In this document: positions 1 to 8,313 of the stretch, one piece after another | Layout: each line of letters opens with the position of its first letter | Position numbering within the stretch: position 1 is the stretch's first letter | From: Flavobacteriales bacterium | GTDB lineage: Bacteria; Bacteroidota; Bacteroidia; Flavobacteriales; Flavobacteriaceae | Assembly: GCA_011525195.1 (NCBI GenBank) | Contig: WTIP01000087.1 | Span: forward strand, 1 to 44,932 | DNA: 44,932 bases | Direction: 5' to 3' | Program-made: the position numbers and the translations under genes | Notes under the pieces: model-generated | Told to the model about the DNA's origin: nothing | Databases searched by the model: none | What the model saw: only the letters and a program-made list of their open reading frames with translations

Positions 1-884
1 TACTTGATGCGGTTAATAATTCAGATTCTACAGCCCCACTTAACTTCTTCTATATAAATACTAATGGGACAGATGATATTTTAGATGATGGCGCACCAGT
101 AGCTTTAAATGGTAATACCACAAAACTTGATGAAGACACTTATCAAATTTTAATAGACACTCCATTTGAATATGGAAAGATTGTAATAACTACTGATGAA
201 GGTTGTGGGGTAGAAAGTGAAATTAATTTAGCTCTAGGTGATCCTTATTTTTCTTATACTTCCACATCATTTGAACAAGTAAATGAGATACCAGCAAGAG
301 AAAATGTAATATTTATAGATGAATCTGAAGGTGAATTTTCAAGATTAGAATGGGATTTTGGTGATAATTCCGAAACAATACTTGTGAATACCTCAGCAAC
401 CGCAAGCGGTGTAACTCAGGTTACTCACGCTTATGGAAATTCAGGAACATATTATCCAACACTCACTATTTACAATGAACTAGGATGCTATGCTAGAGTC
501 ACAAATCCAATTTTAATTGGAAGAGGATATAGTATTTATTTGCCTAATGTATTTACGCCAAATAATGACTGTTTAAATGATTTCTTTAGACCTTTATTTA
601 CTGGTTTCGAGAGTTTAAGATTTAGTGTTTATGATTATAATGGTAATTTAATATATACTGAGGAGGCACAAGATGGTTCCATAGATAGAAGCCAATGCCC
701 AGATATAATTGATTCTTCTGGAAATGGTAAGGCTATATTAGGATGGGATGGTAAAAAATCTGATGGCTCAATAATTGACTCGTTCAGCCCTATTTTCACC
801 TATTCAATAAGAGGTGTTCCATTAAATAGAGCCAATGATGATCAAATTATTATTAGAAGTGGTATTTTCACACTATTAAAATGA
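1..884 (+). CDS. T9SS type-B sorting-domain protein, 3' end only (gliding motility-associated C-terminal domain)
   Basis: The frame is open from the first bases of the window, so the true start lies upstream; the GTG at 384 in the ORF track is internal. About 293 residues are visible. A PKD-like domain is seen around EWDFGDN and ends in the typical HAYGNSGTYYPTLTI strand. The last ~100 residues match the type-B C-terminal domain: YLPNVFTPNNDCLNDFFRP, then VYDYNGNLIY and GWDGKKSDG. In this family the domain directs the protein through the type IX secretion system to the cell surface. The next gene, a PorP/SprF homologue, overlaps by ATGA; this pairing is the usual one for large surface proteins of this type. 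The specific ligand or role of this protein cannot be told from the fragment. Confidence 0.88.
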   Translation, partial: LDAVNNSDSTAPLNFFYINTNGTDDILDDGAPVALNGNTTKLDEDTYQILIDTPFEYGKIVITTDEGCGVESEINLALGDPYFSYTSTSFEQVNEIPARENVIFIDESEGEFSRLEWDFGDNSETILVNTSATASGVTQVTHAYGNSGTYYPTLTIYNELGCYARVTNPILIGRGYSIYLPNVFTPNNDCLNDFFRPLFTGFESLRFSVYDYNGNLIYTEEAQDGSIDRSQCPDIIDSSGNGKAILGWDGKKSDGSIIDSFSPIFTYSIRGVPLNRANDDQIIIRSGIFTLLK

Positions 885-1900
885 TACTAAGAGTTAAAAT
901 ATTTTTCCTTTTTACATTATTGTCAATGAATTTGTCATTCACACAGGAAATGATATTTAATTCTCAACCTAAATTAATGCATATCAGCAATCCTAGTTAT
1001 TTCGGATTAAATAGCTCAAATAGAACAGGATTGTTATATAGCACTACTGAAACCAATCCAAACATTACACAAAATAATAAGTTTTTTTATGGCTCTTATT
1101 CATTTGACGTATCAGATTTTAGTTTAGGAATTCAGTTTAACAACTATACTGCACCCAGTGTTGGATTTAAAAAAAACGATTTAAACCTAAGCTATATTTA
1201 TAAAGTAGAGCTTGGCAATGAATTATGGTTTTTACCTTCAGTCAATGTAGGATTTGTTTCTAAGAACCTAAACCCCTCAGAATTAATTTTTGAGGATCAA
1301 ATAAATTCAATTACGGGGTATATAAACCAAGAGTCAATTGATCCATTATCAGAATTCTTTTTTTCAAAGAACTATACAGATCTTGGTGCTTCATTTCTCA
1401 TCCATAATACCGATTTTTTAATAGGAATTAATTTCGATTATTTGAACAAGCCAAATGTTGCTTATGATTCTGATGTTGAATACCTTATTCCAATATCTTA
1501 TGGCTTGCAAGCTGCATATGAGTTTAACTTAAATCCATATGATAGAAGATTTTTGCCTAGATATTCCTATTTATATACATATACATCAATTAGAAGGGAC
1601 TCTGAATCAATTAATATTTTTTCATCTCAAGAATTTCAACTTGGAGAGTTCAGTGCGGGTGTTAATCAACAGTTTGGATTAGTTGATGATTTTTCTTTTT
1701 TGAATGTAGGTTTAAGTGTTGGACTTACCTATGAAAATTTTGATTTTGGTGTTTCTTATGCTTTTTCCATTCAGGATTTAACAACTGCATATAGATATCC
1801 GCCAAGAATATTTGATCTTTACTTAAGTTTTGATTTTAGTCCATTTTTAAGAAACCGAAGAGGCCAATACAAAAGACTACAAGTTGATAATTACTTTTAA
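881..1900 (+). CDS. PorP/SprF family type IX secretion system membrane protein
   Basis: The protein has 339 residues. It starts with a signal peptide (hydrophobic stretch, cleavage near SFTQ) and continues as alternating amphipathic strands, as expected for an outer-membrane barrel. The opening after cleavage (FNSQPKLMHISNPSYFGLN) and the barrel strands (NLSYIYKVEL, LGASFLIHN, FDFGVSYAF) resemble PorP/SprF proteins. These serve as accessory outer-membrane partners for secretion and anchoring of type-B cargo. Its ATG overlaps the stop of the cargo gene upstream in an ATGA junction, so the two are probably translationally coupled. The 3' end overlaps the convergent lipoprotein gene by 4 bases. 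Confidence 0.85.
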   Translation: MILRVKIFFLFTLLSMNLSFTQEMIFNSQPKLMHISNPSYFGLNSSNRTGLLYSTTETNPNITQNNKFFYGSYSFDVSDFSLGIQFNNYTAPSVGFKKNDLNLSYIYKVELGNELWFLPSVNVGFVSKNLNPSELIFEDQINSITGYINQESIDPLSEFFFSKNYTDLGASFLIHNTDFLIGINFDYLNKPNVAYDSDVEYLIPISYGLQAAYEFNLNPYDRRFLPRYSYLYTYTSIRRDSESINIFSSQEFQLGEFSAGVNQQFGLVDDFSFLNVGLSVGLTYENFDFGVSYAFSIQDLTTAYRYPPRIFDLYLSFDFSPFLRNRRGQYKRLQVDNYF

Positions 1901-2277
1901 AAGTTCACAAAGTAGACACTGTCATTTAGAAAATATTTCCAACGGCCTACTCTTTTTTCGTTTTTGAAGTGACCTTCACTAGACTTTTGTCCCTTTATAC
2001 CATAAACTATTTGTCGCCCTGAACCACAAGAATCATATTTTTTCTCCATTAAAAGCAAATCATCAACAAATGTTTTTTCATTTATCATTTTACCTCTTGA
2101 TACTTTAGACACAACATATTTATTACCCTTTTTTAATTCATATGTACCTGAGAATGGGAGATTTTTGTGATAAATTGAACAATCTTTAAACACTAAATCA
2201 CTAATTGGAATTATTTTAGTGCAGGATTGAAAAGAAAAAACAAAAAAAAAATTAATAATTATAAATTGCTTTCCCAC
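1897..2277 (-). CDS. Small putative lipoprotein with a MORN-like motif
   Basis: I do not recognise a named family. The ORF track starts at GTG 2334, which would give 82 bases of overlap with the upstream gene. An internal GTG at 2277 gives a compact lipoprotein signal (MGKQFIIINFFFVFSFQSC) and only 26 bases of overlap; a TTG at 2298 (MKNIL...) is a third possibility. From 2277 the protein is 126 residues. After the lipobox Cys there is one recognisable motif near the C-terminus, GHFKNEKRVGRWKYF, which looks like a single MORN-2 unit as in the neighbour. It is likely anchored to a membrane on the periplasmic side. Codon use is AT-rich. Its stop overlaps the PorP/SprF stop by 4 bases in convergent orientation. 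Confidence 0.6.
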   Translation of the reverse strand: MGKQFIIINFFFVFSFQSCTKIIPISDLVFKDCSIYHKNLPFSGTYELKKGNKYVVSKVSRGKMINEKTFVDDLLLMEKKYDSCGSGRQIVYGIKGQKSSEGHFKNEKRVGRWKYFLNDSVYFVNF

Positions 2278-2743
2278 CGCTCTTAAAATATTCTTCAAAT
2301 TGACCAATTTTAATTCCGTTAAAATAATTACCACAAAGTTTTAGTTTTTTATTGTCAAAAAACTCTTCAAAACTCCCCATTCTTAAATTCTCTTTATAAA
2401 ATGTAATAATCTGCTCGTTTCCATTCTCATGAAAAGCTTTAAATCTACCAACCAGTTTACCTTTTTTAAATTTAGACTCAACCTGTAGCTTTCCATTTTC
2501 ATAATATTGGCTAAAAATCCCATCTTTTAATCCATTTATTACGTTAATTTCAACTTTAGGTTTTTTATCATTATAATATTCCAAAACTAATCCAGTAAAT
2601 CTTTTAGAATTTTTTATAAAAAACATTTGGTTCTCCTCATAAACGATATCAATTTCACTTAAAGTAGTTTTAGATTTACCACACGAAACAGTAATAAAAA
2701 AAATGATTTGTAACAAGAAAATTCTCTTAAAATACACAGTCAA
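2252..2743 (-). CDS. MORN-repeat lipoprotein (YwqK-like)
   Basis: The protein has 163 residues. It carries a lipoprotein signal peptide with the lipobox ITVSC, followed by four or so repeats of about 22 residues of the MORN-2 type (GLVLEYYNDKKPK, GIFSQYYENGKLQ, GRFKAFHENGNEQ, GSFEEFFDNKKLK, GQFEEYF). Databases often label this architecture 'toxin-antitoxin system YwqK family antitoxin', but there is no toxin partner here and the label should not be taken as function. The gene begins 6 bases after the stop of the M28 peptidase and overlaps the following small lipoprotein gene, so the three probably form one transcript. The composition is more AT-rich than the peptidase gene. Confidence 0.75.
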   Translation of the reverse strand: MTVYFKRIFLLQIIFFITVSCGKSKTTLSEIDIVYEENQMFFIKNSKRFTGLVLEYYNDKKPKVEINVINGLKDGIFSQYYENGKLQVESKFKKGKLVGRFKAFHENGNEQIITFYKENLRMGSFEEFFDNKKLKLCGNYFNGIKIGQFEEYFKSGGKAIYNY

Positions 2744-2749
2744 ATTTTA

Positions 2750-4090
2750 TTATTCTCTAAATACGGAATTGGGAAATACAACTGGGCTTTCAAAACCATT
2801 TTTCCCCACTGTAGCGATACCAAAGAAGAAATTGTCGATCACAATACCCTCTAAAGTATGGGCCTCCTCATCTCCTACAAATCGTTCATATTGCCAGTAA
2901 GGGCTAGTTGTGTCTCTCCAATATATTTTATATCCTTTGATATTAGAATCTTCAACCTTTTTCCATCTGAATTTTGCAGAGGCTTGCACAATCCCACCAA
3001 TAGAAAACTCTTTAATAGCAGGGGGAGCCCAGCCAATACTCGCTAAGTTAATAGCATTTACAGCAGTTAATTGTTTTGCATATTGATAATCAACCCCTGA
3101 GAGTACATCCCCATAATCAATTCCGTTCTCTGTACGAATATCTTGGTGTTGCATAACATAATTTTCATGGGCCTCCATTATACGCACCCCTGCATAACCT
3201 AGATCATTAAAAGGACGATGGTGCCCCCCTCTTCCAAAACGGTCCAAGCGGTAGATCATTAGCGGATTCATTTCAGGCATATATTGCTTAACATTTTTGT
3301 AGACATAACGCGCCAATTGCCTTGAAATACCATCTACTTCACCTCCGTAAAAGCGCCTTGCCTTCCTTGCTTTTTCTGATTCATTGGCAGGAACGGGTTC
3401 TGAAAAAATTCGAAAACTGCGGTTGTCAATAACCCCATCAACGCCCTTAATATTTCCGATCATATCATTATTCAATATTCCAATAATTTCCCAACCCTGT
3501 TTTTGCGCATATTCTGCCAAACCTTTACCTCCAAAAAGGCCTTGCTCTTCACCAGCCAATCCTAAATAGATAATGCTGTTTTCAAAAGTGTATTGAGACA
3601 ATACCCGAGCTGCTTCAATAGTTCCTGCCATGCCTGAAGCGTTGTCATTAGCGCCTGGAGAGTCATCGGTATAATTTGTAGGATCTGAAATTCTCGAATC
3701 AATATCTCCACTCATAATAATAAAGCGATTGGGATGTGTTTTTCCTCTTTGTATTGCAACGACATTATTTATCCAAACAGGTTTTACGATACGGTCACCA
3801 TCGTTTGGGGTAAAATAATTTTTCTGATAAAAGACTTCTAAACAGCCATTACAAGTTTTTGAAATTTGATCAAATTCTGATTTAATCCACCTTCTGGCAG
3901 CTCCTATGCCTCTTGAGGTTGAGAGCGTATCGCTGAGTGTATGTCGGGTACCAAAACCGACAAGTGTTTTGATATCTGATTCTAGGCGTGAAGCAGAAAT
4001 TTCATCGACAATAGCGTACAGCGTATTTGCATCTTGTGCGAAACCGTAAAAACTGAATAATAAACTTAAAAATAGAAGGCGAAAGGTCAT
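2750..4090 (-). CDS. Secreted M28 family metallopeptidase
   Basis: The protein has 446 residues, with a signal peptide ending near FYGFAQ (residue 19). The M28 zinc-peptidase core is visible: SPGANDNASG (D149, bridging zinc ligand), GLAGEEQGLFGG (E181 general base and E182 ligand), NNDMIGN (D209) and a C-terminal His-rich region (RGGHHRPFND, EAHENYVMQHQ). The first ligand position, normally His in SGHxDS, reads Asp here (MSGDIDS, D129). The ~90 C-terminal residues (KFRWKKVEDSNIKGYKIYW) look like a fibronectin-III-type strand domain. It probably acts as a periplasmic or exported aminopeptidase. Substrate specificity cannot be told. It lies downstream of a terminator and leads a likely operon with two lipoproteins. 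Confidence 0.88.
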   Translation of the reverse strand: MTFRLLFLSLLFSFYGFAQDANTLYAIVDEISASRLESDIKTLVGFGTRHTLSDTLSTSRGIGAARRWIKSEFDQISKTCNGCLEVFYQKNYFTPNDGDRIVKPVWINNVVAIQRGKTHPNRFIIMSGDIDSRISDPTNYTDDSPGANDNASGMAGTIEAARVLSQYTFENSIIYLGLAGEEQGLFGGKGLAEYAQKQGWEIIGILNNDMIGNIKGVDGVIDNRSFRIFSEPVPANESEKARKARRFYGGEVDGISRQLARYVYKNVKQYMPEMNPLMIYRLDRFGRGGHHRPFNDLGYAGVRIMEAHENYVMQHQDIRTENGIDYGDVLSGVDYQYAKQLTAVNAINLASIGWAPPAIKEFSIGGIVQASAKFRWKKVEDSNIKGYKIYWRDTTSPYWQYERFVGDEEAHTLEGIVIDNFFFGIATVGKNGFESPVVFPNSVFRE

Positions 4091-4110
4091 GTGTTTTTTT
4101 GTTGAAGGTA

Positions 4111-4139
4111 AAAAAAAACCGACACTTTAAAGTGTCGGT
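4111..4139 (-). terminator. Intrinsic terminator of the acyl-CoA dehydrogenase transcript
   Basis: A perfect inverted repeat, CCGACACTTTAAAGTGTCGG at 4119-4138, extends by one A-T pair. On the minus strand it is followed by eight Ts (4118-4111). It sits 14 bases past the acyl-CoA dehydrogenase stop and just before the M28 peptidase start, so it separates the two minus-strand units. Confidence 0.88.
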
Positions 4140-4152
4140 GAGGGTAGTGAAA

Positions 4153-5952
4153 TTAAAAACAGTAACTGTTTTCTTTGATAAAGTGTGTTGCGATCTTGGT
4201 TTTTAGATCAAAAAGGTCGGGATAAACTGTATATTCATTGTGTTTTTCCAAAGCATCCATCATTTGCGTTCGCTCAGCTTCATTTTGAGCCAGGTGTAAA
4301 ATGACTTCTTTCAGTTTTTTGGATACCAACTCATGCGCTTCAAAAATATAATGCTGAACCATAGCGATTTGAATTTCTTGAGTTTCAAGCCCCTCTCTAT
4401 TGATGTTCTTTTGGGTGCGTAAAAGTGCGGATTCAGAAAAATAAATCTCAATTAAAACATCTGCTAAAGAGAGGAGTACTTGTTGCTCTTCTTCCAGTTG
4501 GGTTCCATATTTTTGAGTAGCATTTCCCATAACCATCAAAAACAGCGCTTTAAAGTTTTCAATTAAAGCAGCTTCTTGTTCTAATGGGTTGTCAGTGGCT
4601 ATTGCCGTACGCGCTCCTCCTAATTGCACCGCAGCTTGCATAACAGCAGGTAAAAGTTCTAATTCTTCTTTAAGTCCTTTTTTGAGCAACATACCCACAG
4701 CCAGCATTCTATTAATTTCATTAGTACCTTCATAGATACGACCGATGCGGGCATCTCGCCAGGCAGACTCCATGGGTGTATCTGCAGAAAAGCCCATCCC
4801 TCCTAATATTTGGATACCGTGGTCTGCGCAGTTTTGAATATCTTCAGAAGCAGCTACTTTAATTAGGGAGCATTCAATTGCAAAATCTTCAACGCCTTTG
4901 AGCTCTGCTTCTTGAGGAGCATATCCTTGGTCTATAAATTGCTGAATTCTAAGCTCTATGGCATGAGCTGCGCGATAACAGCTGGACTCACCCACATAAC
5001 ATGAAGTGGCCATTTGTGCTATTTTCTCTTGTATAGCTCCAAAAGAGGAAATGGGTTTTTTGAATTGAATGCGCTCATTGGCATATTGAATCGCTTTAGT
5101 GGTAATTCTGCGTTGTGCATCAAGGCAGGCCACGCCTAGTTTTATTCTTCCTACATTGAGCGCATTCATGGCAATTTTAAATCCACCATTGCGCGTACCA
5201 AGCACATTTTCTACGGGAACTTTTGTTTGATTAAAAAAGACTTGTCGGGTTGAGGAAGCATGAATGCCTAATTTATGTTCTTCCTCTCCCAGTTCAATCC
5301 CATTATTTTCTTCAAAGGGAACAAGAAAACCCGTAATATTTTTATCGTCCTCAATCCGGGCAAAAACAATAAATAAGTTGGCAAAACCTGCATTAGAAAT
5401 CCACATTTTTTGGCCTGTAATTTTGTAGTGAGTACCGTCTTCCGACAAGACTGCCTTGGTTTTTCCCGAGTTAGCATCAGAGCCAGCTCCCGGCTCAGTA
5501 AGACAGTAGGAAGCAAACCATTCTCCTGATGCCAGCTTGGGGAGATAGGTTTGTTTTTGGGTTTCAGAGCCATAGAGGAGTATGGGTAAAATGCCAATTC
5601 CAGTATGGGCGCCAAAAGCTGTAGATAAAGAACCTGAAGACCCAGACATATAATCACATACCAGCATGGTAGAGACAAAGCCCATGCCCATGCCCCCATA
5701 ATTTTCAGGAACGGGGATACTTAAAAAGCCCAATTCCCCCGCTTTTTTCATCAGTGCTTCGGTAAAGGCATAGTCTTTCTTTTCAAAGCGCTCCTTATAC
5801 GGCCATACTTCTCGATCAATAAATTCGATAACGGATGCTTTCATCAGCTGTTGTTCTTCATTGAAATCTTCAGGCGTAAAGACCTGGGCTGGATTTGTTT
5901 TTGAGAGTAAAAAAACACCTCCTGTTACATCGTTTTGTGCTTTTGTTTCCAT
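4153..5952 (-). CDS. Acyl-CoA dehydrogenase
   Basis: A flavoprotein that introduces the first double bond of fatty-acid beta-oxidation. The protein has 599 residues: an N-terminal helical domain (30-145), a middle beta domain with the FAD/substrate signature CLTEPGAGSDANSG (150-162), and a C-terminal helical domain with QILGGMGF (381-388) and the catalytic Glu in GRIYEGTNEINR (E408). About 170 further residues follow, as in the long ~600-residue members of the family; this extension is mainly helical. The gene starts 2 bases after the MarR stop, so the two are co-transcribed. The regulator being first suggests control by acyl-CoA or fatty-acid availability. The shadow ORF 5268-5699 is not a gene. 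Confidence 0.93.
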   Translation of the reverse strand: METKAQNDVTGGVFLLSKTNPAQVFTPEDFNEEQQLMKASVIEFIDREVWPYKERFEKKDYAFTEALMKKAGELGFLSIPVPENYGGMGMGFVSTMLVCDYMSGSSGSLSTAFGAHTGIGILPILLYGSETQKQTYLPKLASGEWFASYCLTEPGAGSDANSGKTKAVLSEDGTHYKITGQKMWISNAGFANLFIVFARIEDDKNITGFLVPFEENNGIELGEEEHKLGIHASSTRQVFFNQTKVPVENVLGTRNGGFKIAMNALNVGRIKLGVACLDAQRRITTKAIQYANERIQFKKPISSFGAIQEKIAQMATSCYVGESSCYRAAHAIELRIQQFIDQGYAPQEAELKGVEDFAIECSLIKVAASEDIQNCADHGIQILGGMGFSADTPMESAWRDARIGRIYEGTNEINRMLAVGMLLKKGLKEELELLPAVMQAAVQLGGARTAIATDNPLEQEAALIENFKALFLMVMGNATQKYGTQLEEEQQVLLSLADVLIEIYFSESALLRTQKNINREGLETQEIQIAMVQHYIFEAHELVSKKLKEVILHLAQNEAERTQMMDALEKHNEYTVYPDLFDLKTKIATHFIKENSYCF

Positions 5953-5954
5953 AA

Positions 5955-6404
5955 TTATTCAGTTTTTAGGTTTGGGGTGAAAAATTCAAAATTTAATGCT
6001 GTTTCTTTTATACACTGCATTACTTCATAAAAGATTTTTATTTTCTCAGGACTCAATGTGTTGGCGATCATTTGATTAAAATGGAGCACAACCGCTTTAG
6101 AATCGTCTCTTTTTTCTTTACCAAAAGGTGTCAGGTGAACCAGTACACTCCGACCGTCATTTGGATTCTGTGCGCGGTATATTAAATTTCGTGATTCCAT
6201 GGTTTTTAATAAGCGGGACAGACTGGTGGGCTCCATCCCCATTTTGGGTCCCAGTGTAGTAGAGGGGGTCCCTTCAGGAGCGATGCTTAATAGAGCAAAA
6301 CCTGTTGCCATAGTAGAATCAAATTTATTGGCCTCTTTGTTATACATTTTACTTACTAAATTCCATGTGGCGCGTAGCGCACTATCAAAGGTTTCTTGTT
6401 TCAT
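5955..6404 (-). CDS. MarR family transcriptional regulator
   Basis: The start at 6404 (MKQETFDSALRATWN) gives 149 residues. The ORF-track start at 6449 would lie upstream of the promoter-like box and inside or beyond the palindrome, so I reject it. The winged-helix is clear: MEPTSLSRLLKTMESRNLIYRAQNPNDGRSVLVHLT contains the recognition helix, the Asp-Gly-Arg wing and the beta hairpin. Helices at both ends would form the dimer interface. In Flavobacteria such a regulator commonly heads beta-oxidation genes, and here it is directly joined to an acyl-CoA dehydrogenase. I infer that it is a repressor that responds to a fatty-acid-derived ligand. Confidence 0.9.
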   Translation of the reverse strand: MKQETFDSALRATWNLVSKMYNKEANKFDSTMATGFALLSIAPEGTPSTTLGPKMGMEPTSLSRLLKTMESRNLIYRAQNPNDGRSVLVHLTPFGKEKRDDSKAVVLHFNQMIANTLSPEKIKIFYEVMQCIKETALNFEFFTPNLKTE

Positions 6405-6409
6405 CTCTA

Positions 6410-6417
6410 TAAAGATA
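6410..6417 (-). promoter_or_regulatory. Candidate -7 box of the marR promoter
   Basis: On the minus strand this reads TATCTTTA, one mismatch from the Bacteroidetes TAnnTTTG element. It ends only 5 bases before the ATG, which would give a nearly leaderless transcript. The palindrome at 6428-6439 would then lie in the spacer between the -33 and -7 elements. Confidence 0.4.
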
Positions 6418-6427
6418 TAAAAAATAC

Positions 6428-6439
6428 TATGCATGCATA
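6428..6439. promoter_or_regulatory. Palindromic operator candidate for the MarR regulator
   Basis: TATGCATGCATA is a perfect 12-base palindrome located 23 bases upstream of the marR start codon, in the 77-base gap behind the acyl-CoA ligase gene. MarR dimers bind short inverted repeats of this type, and the position over the promoter spacer fits autorepression. I found no second copy at the other fatty-acid gene promoter. Confidence 0.6.
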
Positions 6440-6481
6440 ATAAAAACACAAAAAATACGACGCTTCTTTTGTGGATTTATT

Positions 6482-8248
6482 TTAAGCGTACATGTCTTCT
6501 ATAAGAGCGGTATATTTTTCAGCAATTACTTTTCTCTTGAGCTTCATCGTAGGGGTTAGATGCCCTTCGTCAATTGTCCATTCATTTGGGGTTAATTGAA
6601 ATTTTTTGATTTGTTCCCAAGAACCAAAAAAGCTGTTGTGGTGATCAATTTCTTTTTGAAAAGCTGCTATAAGTTTATTTTCTTTGACCGCTTCTTCTAG
6701 TGAATTTACTTGTATTCCATGATCAGACAGCCAATTCATTACAAATTCAACATTTGGCTGTATCAGTGCAGTAGGCATTTTTCTGCCTGCACCCACAACC
6801 ATAATTTGTTCAATAAAAAGGGACTGCTTCATTTGATTTTCAATCACTTGTGGGGCAATATATTTACCACCAGAAGTTTTAAACATTTCTTTTTTCCGAT
6901 CGGTTATTTTGAGAAAGCCCTCTTGATCGAGCTCACCAATATCTCCCGTATGAAAAAATTCACCTGTCATCACTTCTTTTGTTTTGGCTTCCTCTTTATA
7001 ATAGCCCATCATTACATTAGGCCCTTTACAGAGTATTTCACCATCCTCAGCAATTTTCACAGTGACTCCATCGATTACCTTTCCCACTGTACCAATTCTA
7101 AAATGACTTTTTCTCATGTCATTCACAGAAATTACAGGGGAGGTTTCAGTAAGGCCATAGCCCTCAACTAAGGTCATTCCAGCTGCAGTAAAGACACGTG
7201 CCAATCGGGGTTGAAGTGCCGCACTTCCCGAAGCGATAAGTTTTAAATTTCCTCCAAGTGCTTCTTGCCATTTAGATAGTATAAGCTTTCGCGCTATTTT
7301 GAGTTTAAATTCATACCAAGCCCCATTTTGTCCATAGGGTTCGTATTGTAAGCCTATATTTACTGCCCAATAAAATAATTTCTGTTTTACACCACTTAAT
7401 TCTTCTCCTTTGGCGTAAATTTTGTCGTATACTTTTTCGAGCAGTCTGGGTACTGCGGTCATAACTTGAGGTTTGACTTCACGTAAATTATCTGCAATCG
7501 TTTCTAAAGATTCTGCAAAATAAACAGAAACACTATTATACATATAGATATAGAGAATCACTCGCTCAAAAATATGACAAACAGGAAGGAAACTCAGTGC
7601 AGAAGCTTCGCCTATTGTAAGGGGCAGTCGTTTCGAGCTCGATAAAACATTAGAAACGACATTATGATGGCTGAGCATTACTCCTTTGGGTACACCCGTA
7701 GTCCCTGAAGTGTAAATGATAGTAGCCAAGTCAGCAGGATTTACCTCATCTTTTCGTTTTTGTACAGTTTCTTGATGGGGTTTGTCTCTACCGATGTCTA
7801 ATAATTCACTCCAATGTGCACACCCATTGATCTGGTCAAAACTGTACACTTTTTTTAGCGATTTGATATTCTTTTTTACCGCCATTACTTTATCATAAAC
7901 CTCTTTATCCGAAACAAAACAATACTGGCTTTCAGAATGATTGAGGATGTATTCGTAATCTTGCGCTGAAATTGTGGGGTAAATAGGAACATTGACTGCT
8001 CCCACAGTAAGTAAACCTATATCTATCAAGCTCCACTCTGTTCTATTGTTAGAGGAAATCATCGCGATTTTATCTTGGGCTTCTATCCCAAGTTCTATTA
8101 AGGCATTACTTATAGCCTCGGCTTGCTCACAGAAAATTTCAGAGGAAATGCTTTCCCATTTCCCGTTGTATTTTGTGCTAAATGATTTTTCAAGTGGATG
8201 GTGGTCCCTCTGATGACTGATAAAGTCAAATAATCGTGTCGGTGTCAT
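6482..8248 (-). CDS. Long-chain fatty acid-CoA ligase (AMP-forming)
   Basis: The protein has 588 residues of the ANL superfamily. It activates fatty acids with ATP and CoA. The phosphate-binding motif IIYTSGTTGVPKGVMLSH lies at 177-194. The GYGLTETSPVIS motif, the hinge aspartate region GEFFHTGDIGELDQEGFLKITDRKKE and the C-terminal Lys region (LTPTMKLKRK) are all present in order. The N-terminal half matches FAA1/FadD-type long-chain ligases. It lies upstream of marR and acyl-CoA dehydrogenase on the same strand with a 77-base gap that contains the MarR palindrome. It may be part of the same regulon or transcript. Likely cytoplasmic, at the inner face of the membrane. Confidence 0.92.
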   Translation of the reverse strand: MTPTRLFDFISHQRDHHPLEKSFSTKYNGKWESISSEIFCEQAEAISNALIELGIEAQDKIAMISSNNRTEWSLIDIGLLTVGAVNVPIYPTISAQDYEYILNHSESQYCFVSDKEVYDKVMAVKKNIKSLKKVYSFDQINGCAHWSELLDIGRDKPHQETVQKRKDEVNPADLATIIYTSGTTGVPKGVMLSHHNVVSNVLSSSKRLPLTIGEASALSFLPVCHIFERVILYIYMYNSVSVYFAESLETIADNLREVKPQVMTAVPRLLEKVYDKIYAKGEELSGVKQKLFYWAVNIGLQYEPYGQNGAWYEFKLKIARKLILSKWQEALGGNLKLIASGSAALQPRLARVFTAAGMTLVEGYGLTETSPVISVNDMRKSHFRIGTVGKVIDGVTVKIAEDGEILCKGPNVMMGYYKEEAKTKEVMTGEFFHTGDIGELDQEGFLKITDRKKEMFKTSGGKYIAPQVIENQMKQSLFIEQIMVVGAGRKMPTALIQPNVEFVMNWLSDHGIQVNSLEEAVKENKLIAAFQKEIDHHNSFFGSWEQIKKFQLTPNEWTIDEGHLTPTMKLKRKVIAEKYTALIEDMYA

Positions 8249-8313
8249 AAGCAGCTATTTACTGCAAAATATAAAATATTTTGTTGTAAATCAGCATAGA
8301 CCTTTTTAGAAGC

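Noticed and set aside
2252-2743. Reading the MORN-repeat lipoprotein as the antitoxin of a toxin-antitoxin pair
   Set aside because: The usual database label rests on repeat similarity; the protein is an exported lipoprotein and no toxin-like partner is present.
5268-5699. 143-residue ORF inside the acyl-CoA dehydrogenase gene
   Set aside because: Out-of-frame shadow on the same strand; the composition is not protein-like and the overlapping enzyme is complete.
6710-7171. 153-residue plus-strand ORF opposite the acyl-CoA ligase
   Set aside because: Antisense shadow, rich in His, Phe and Ser, with no recognisable domain.
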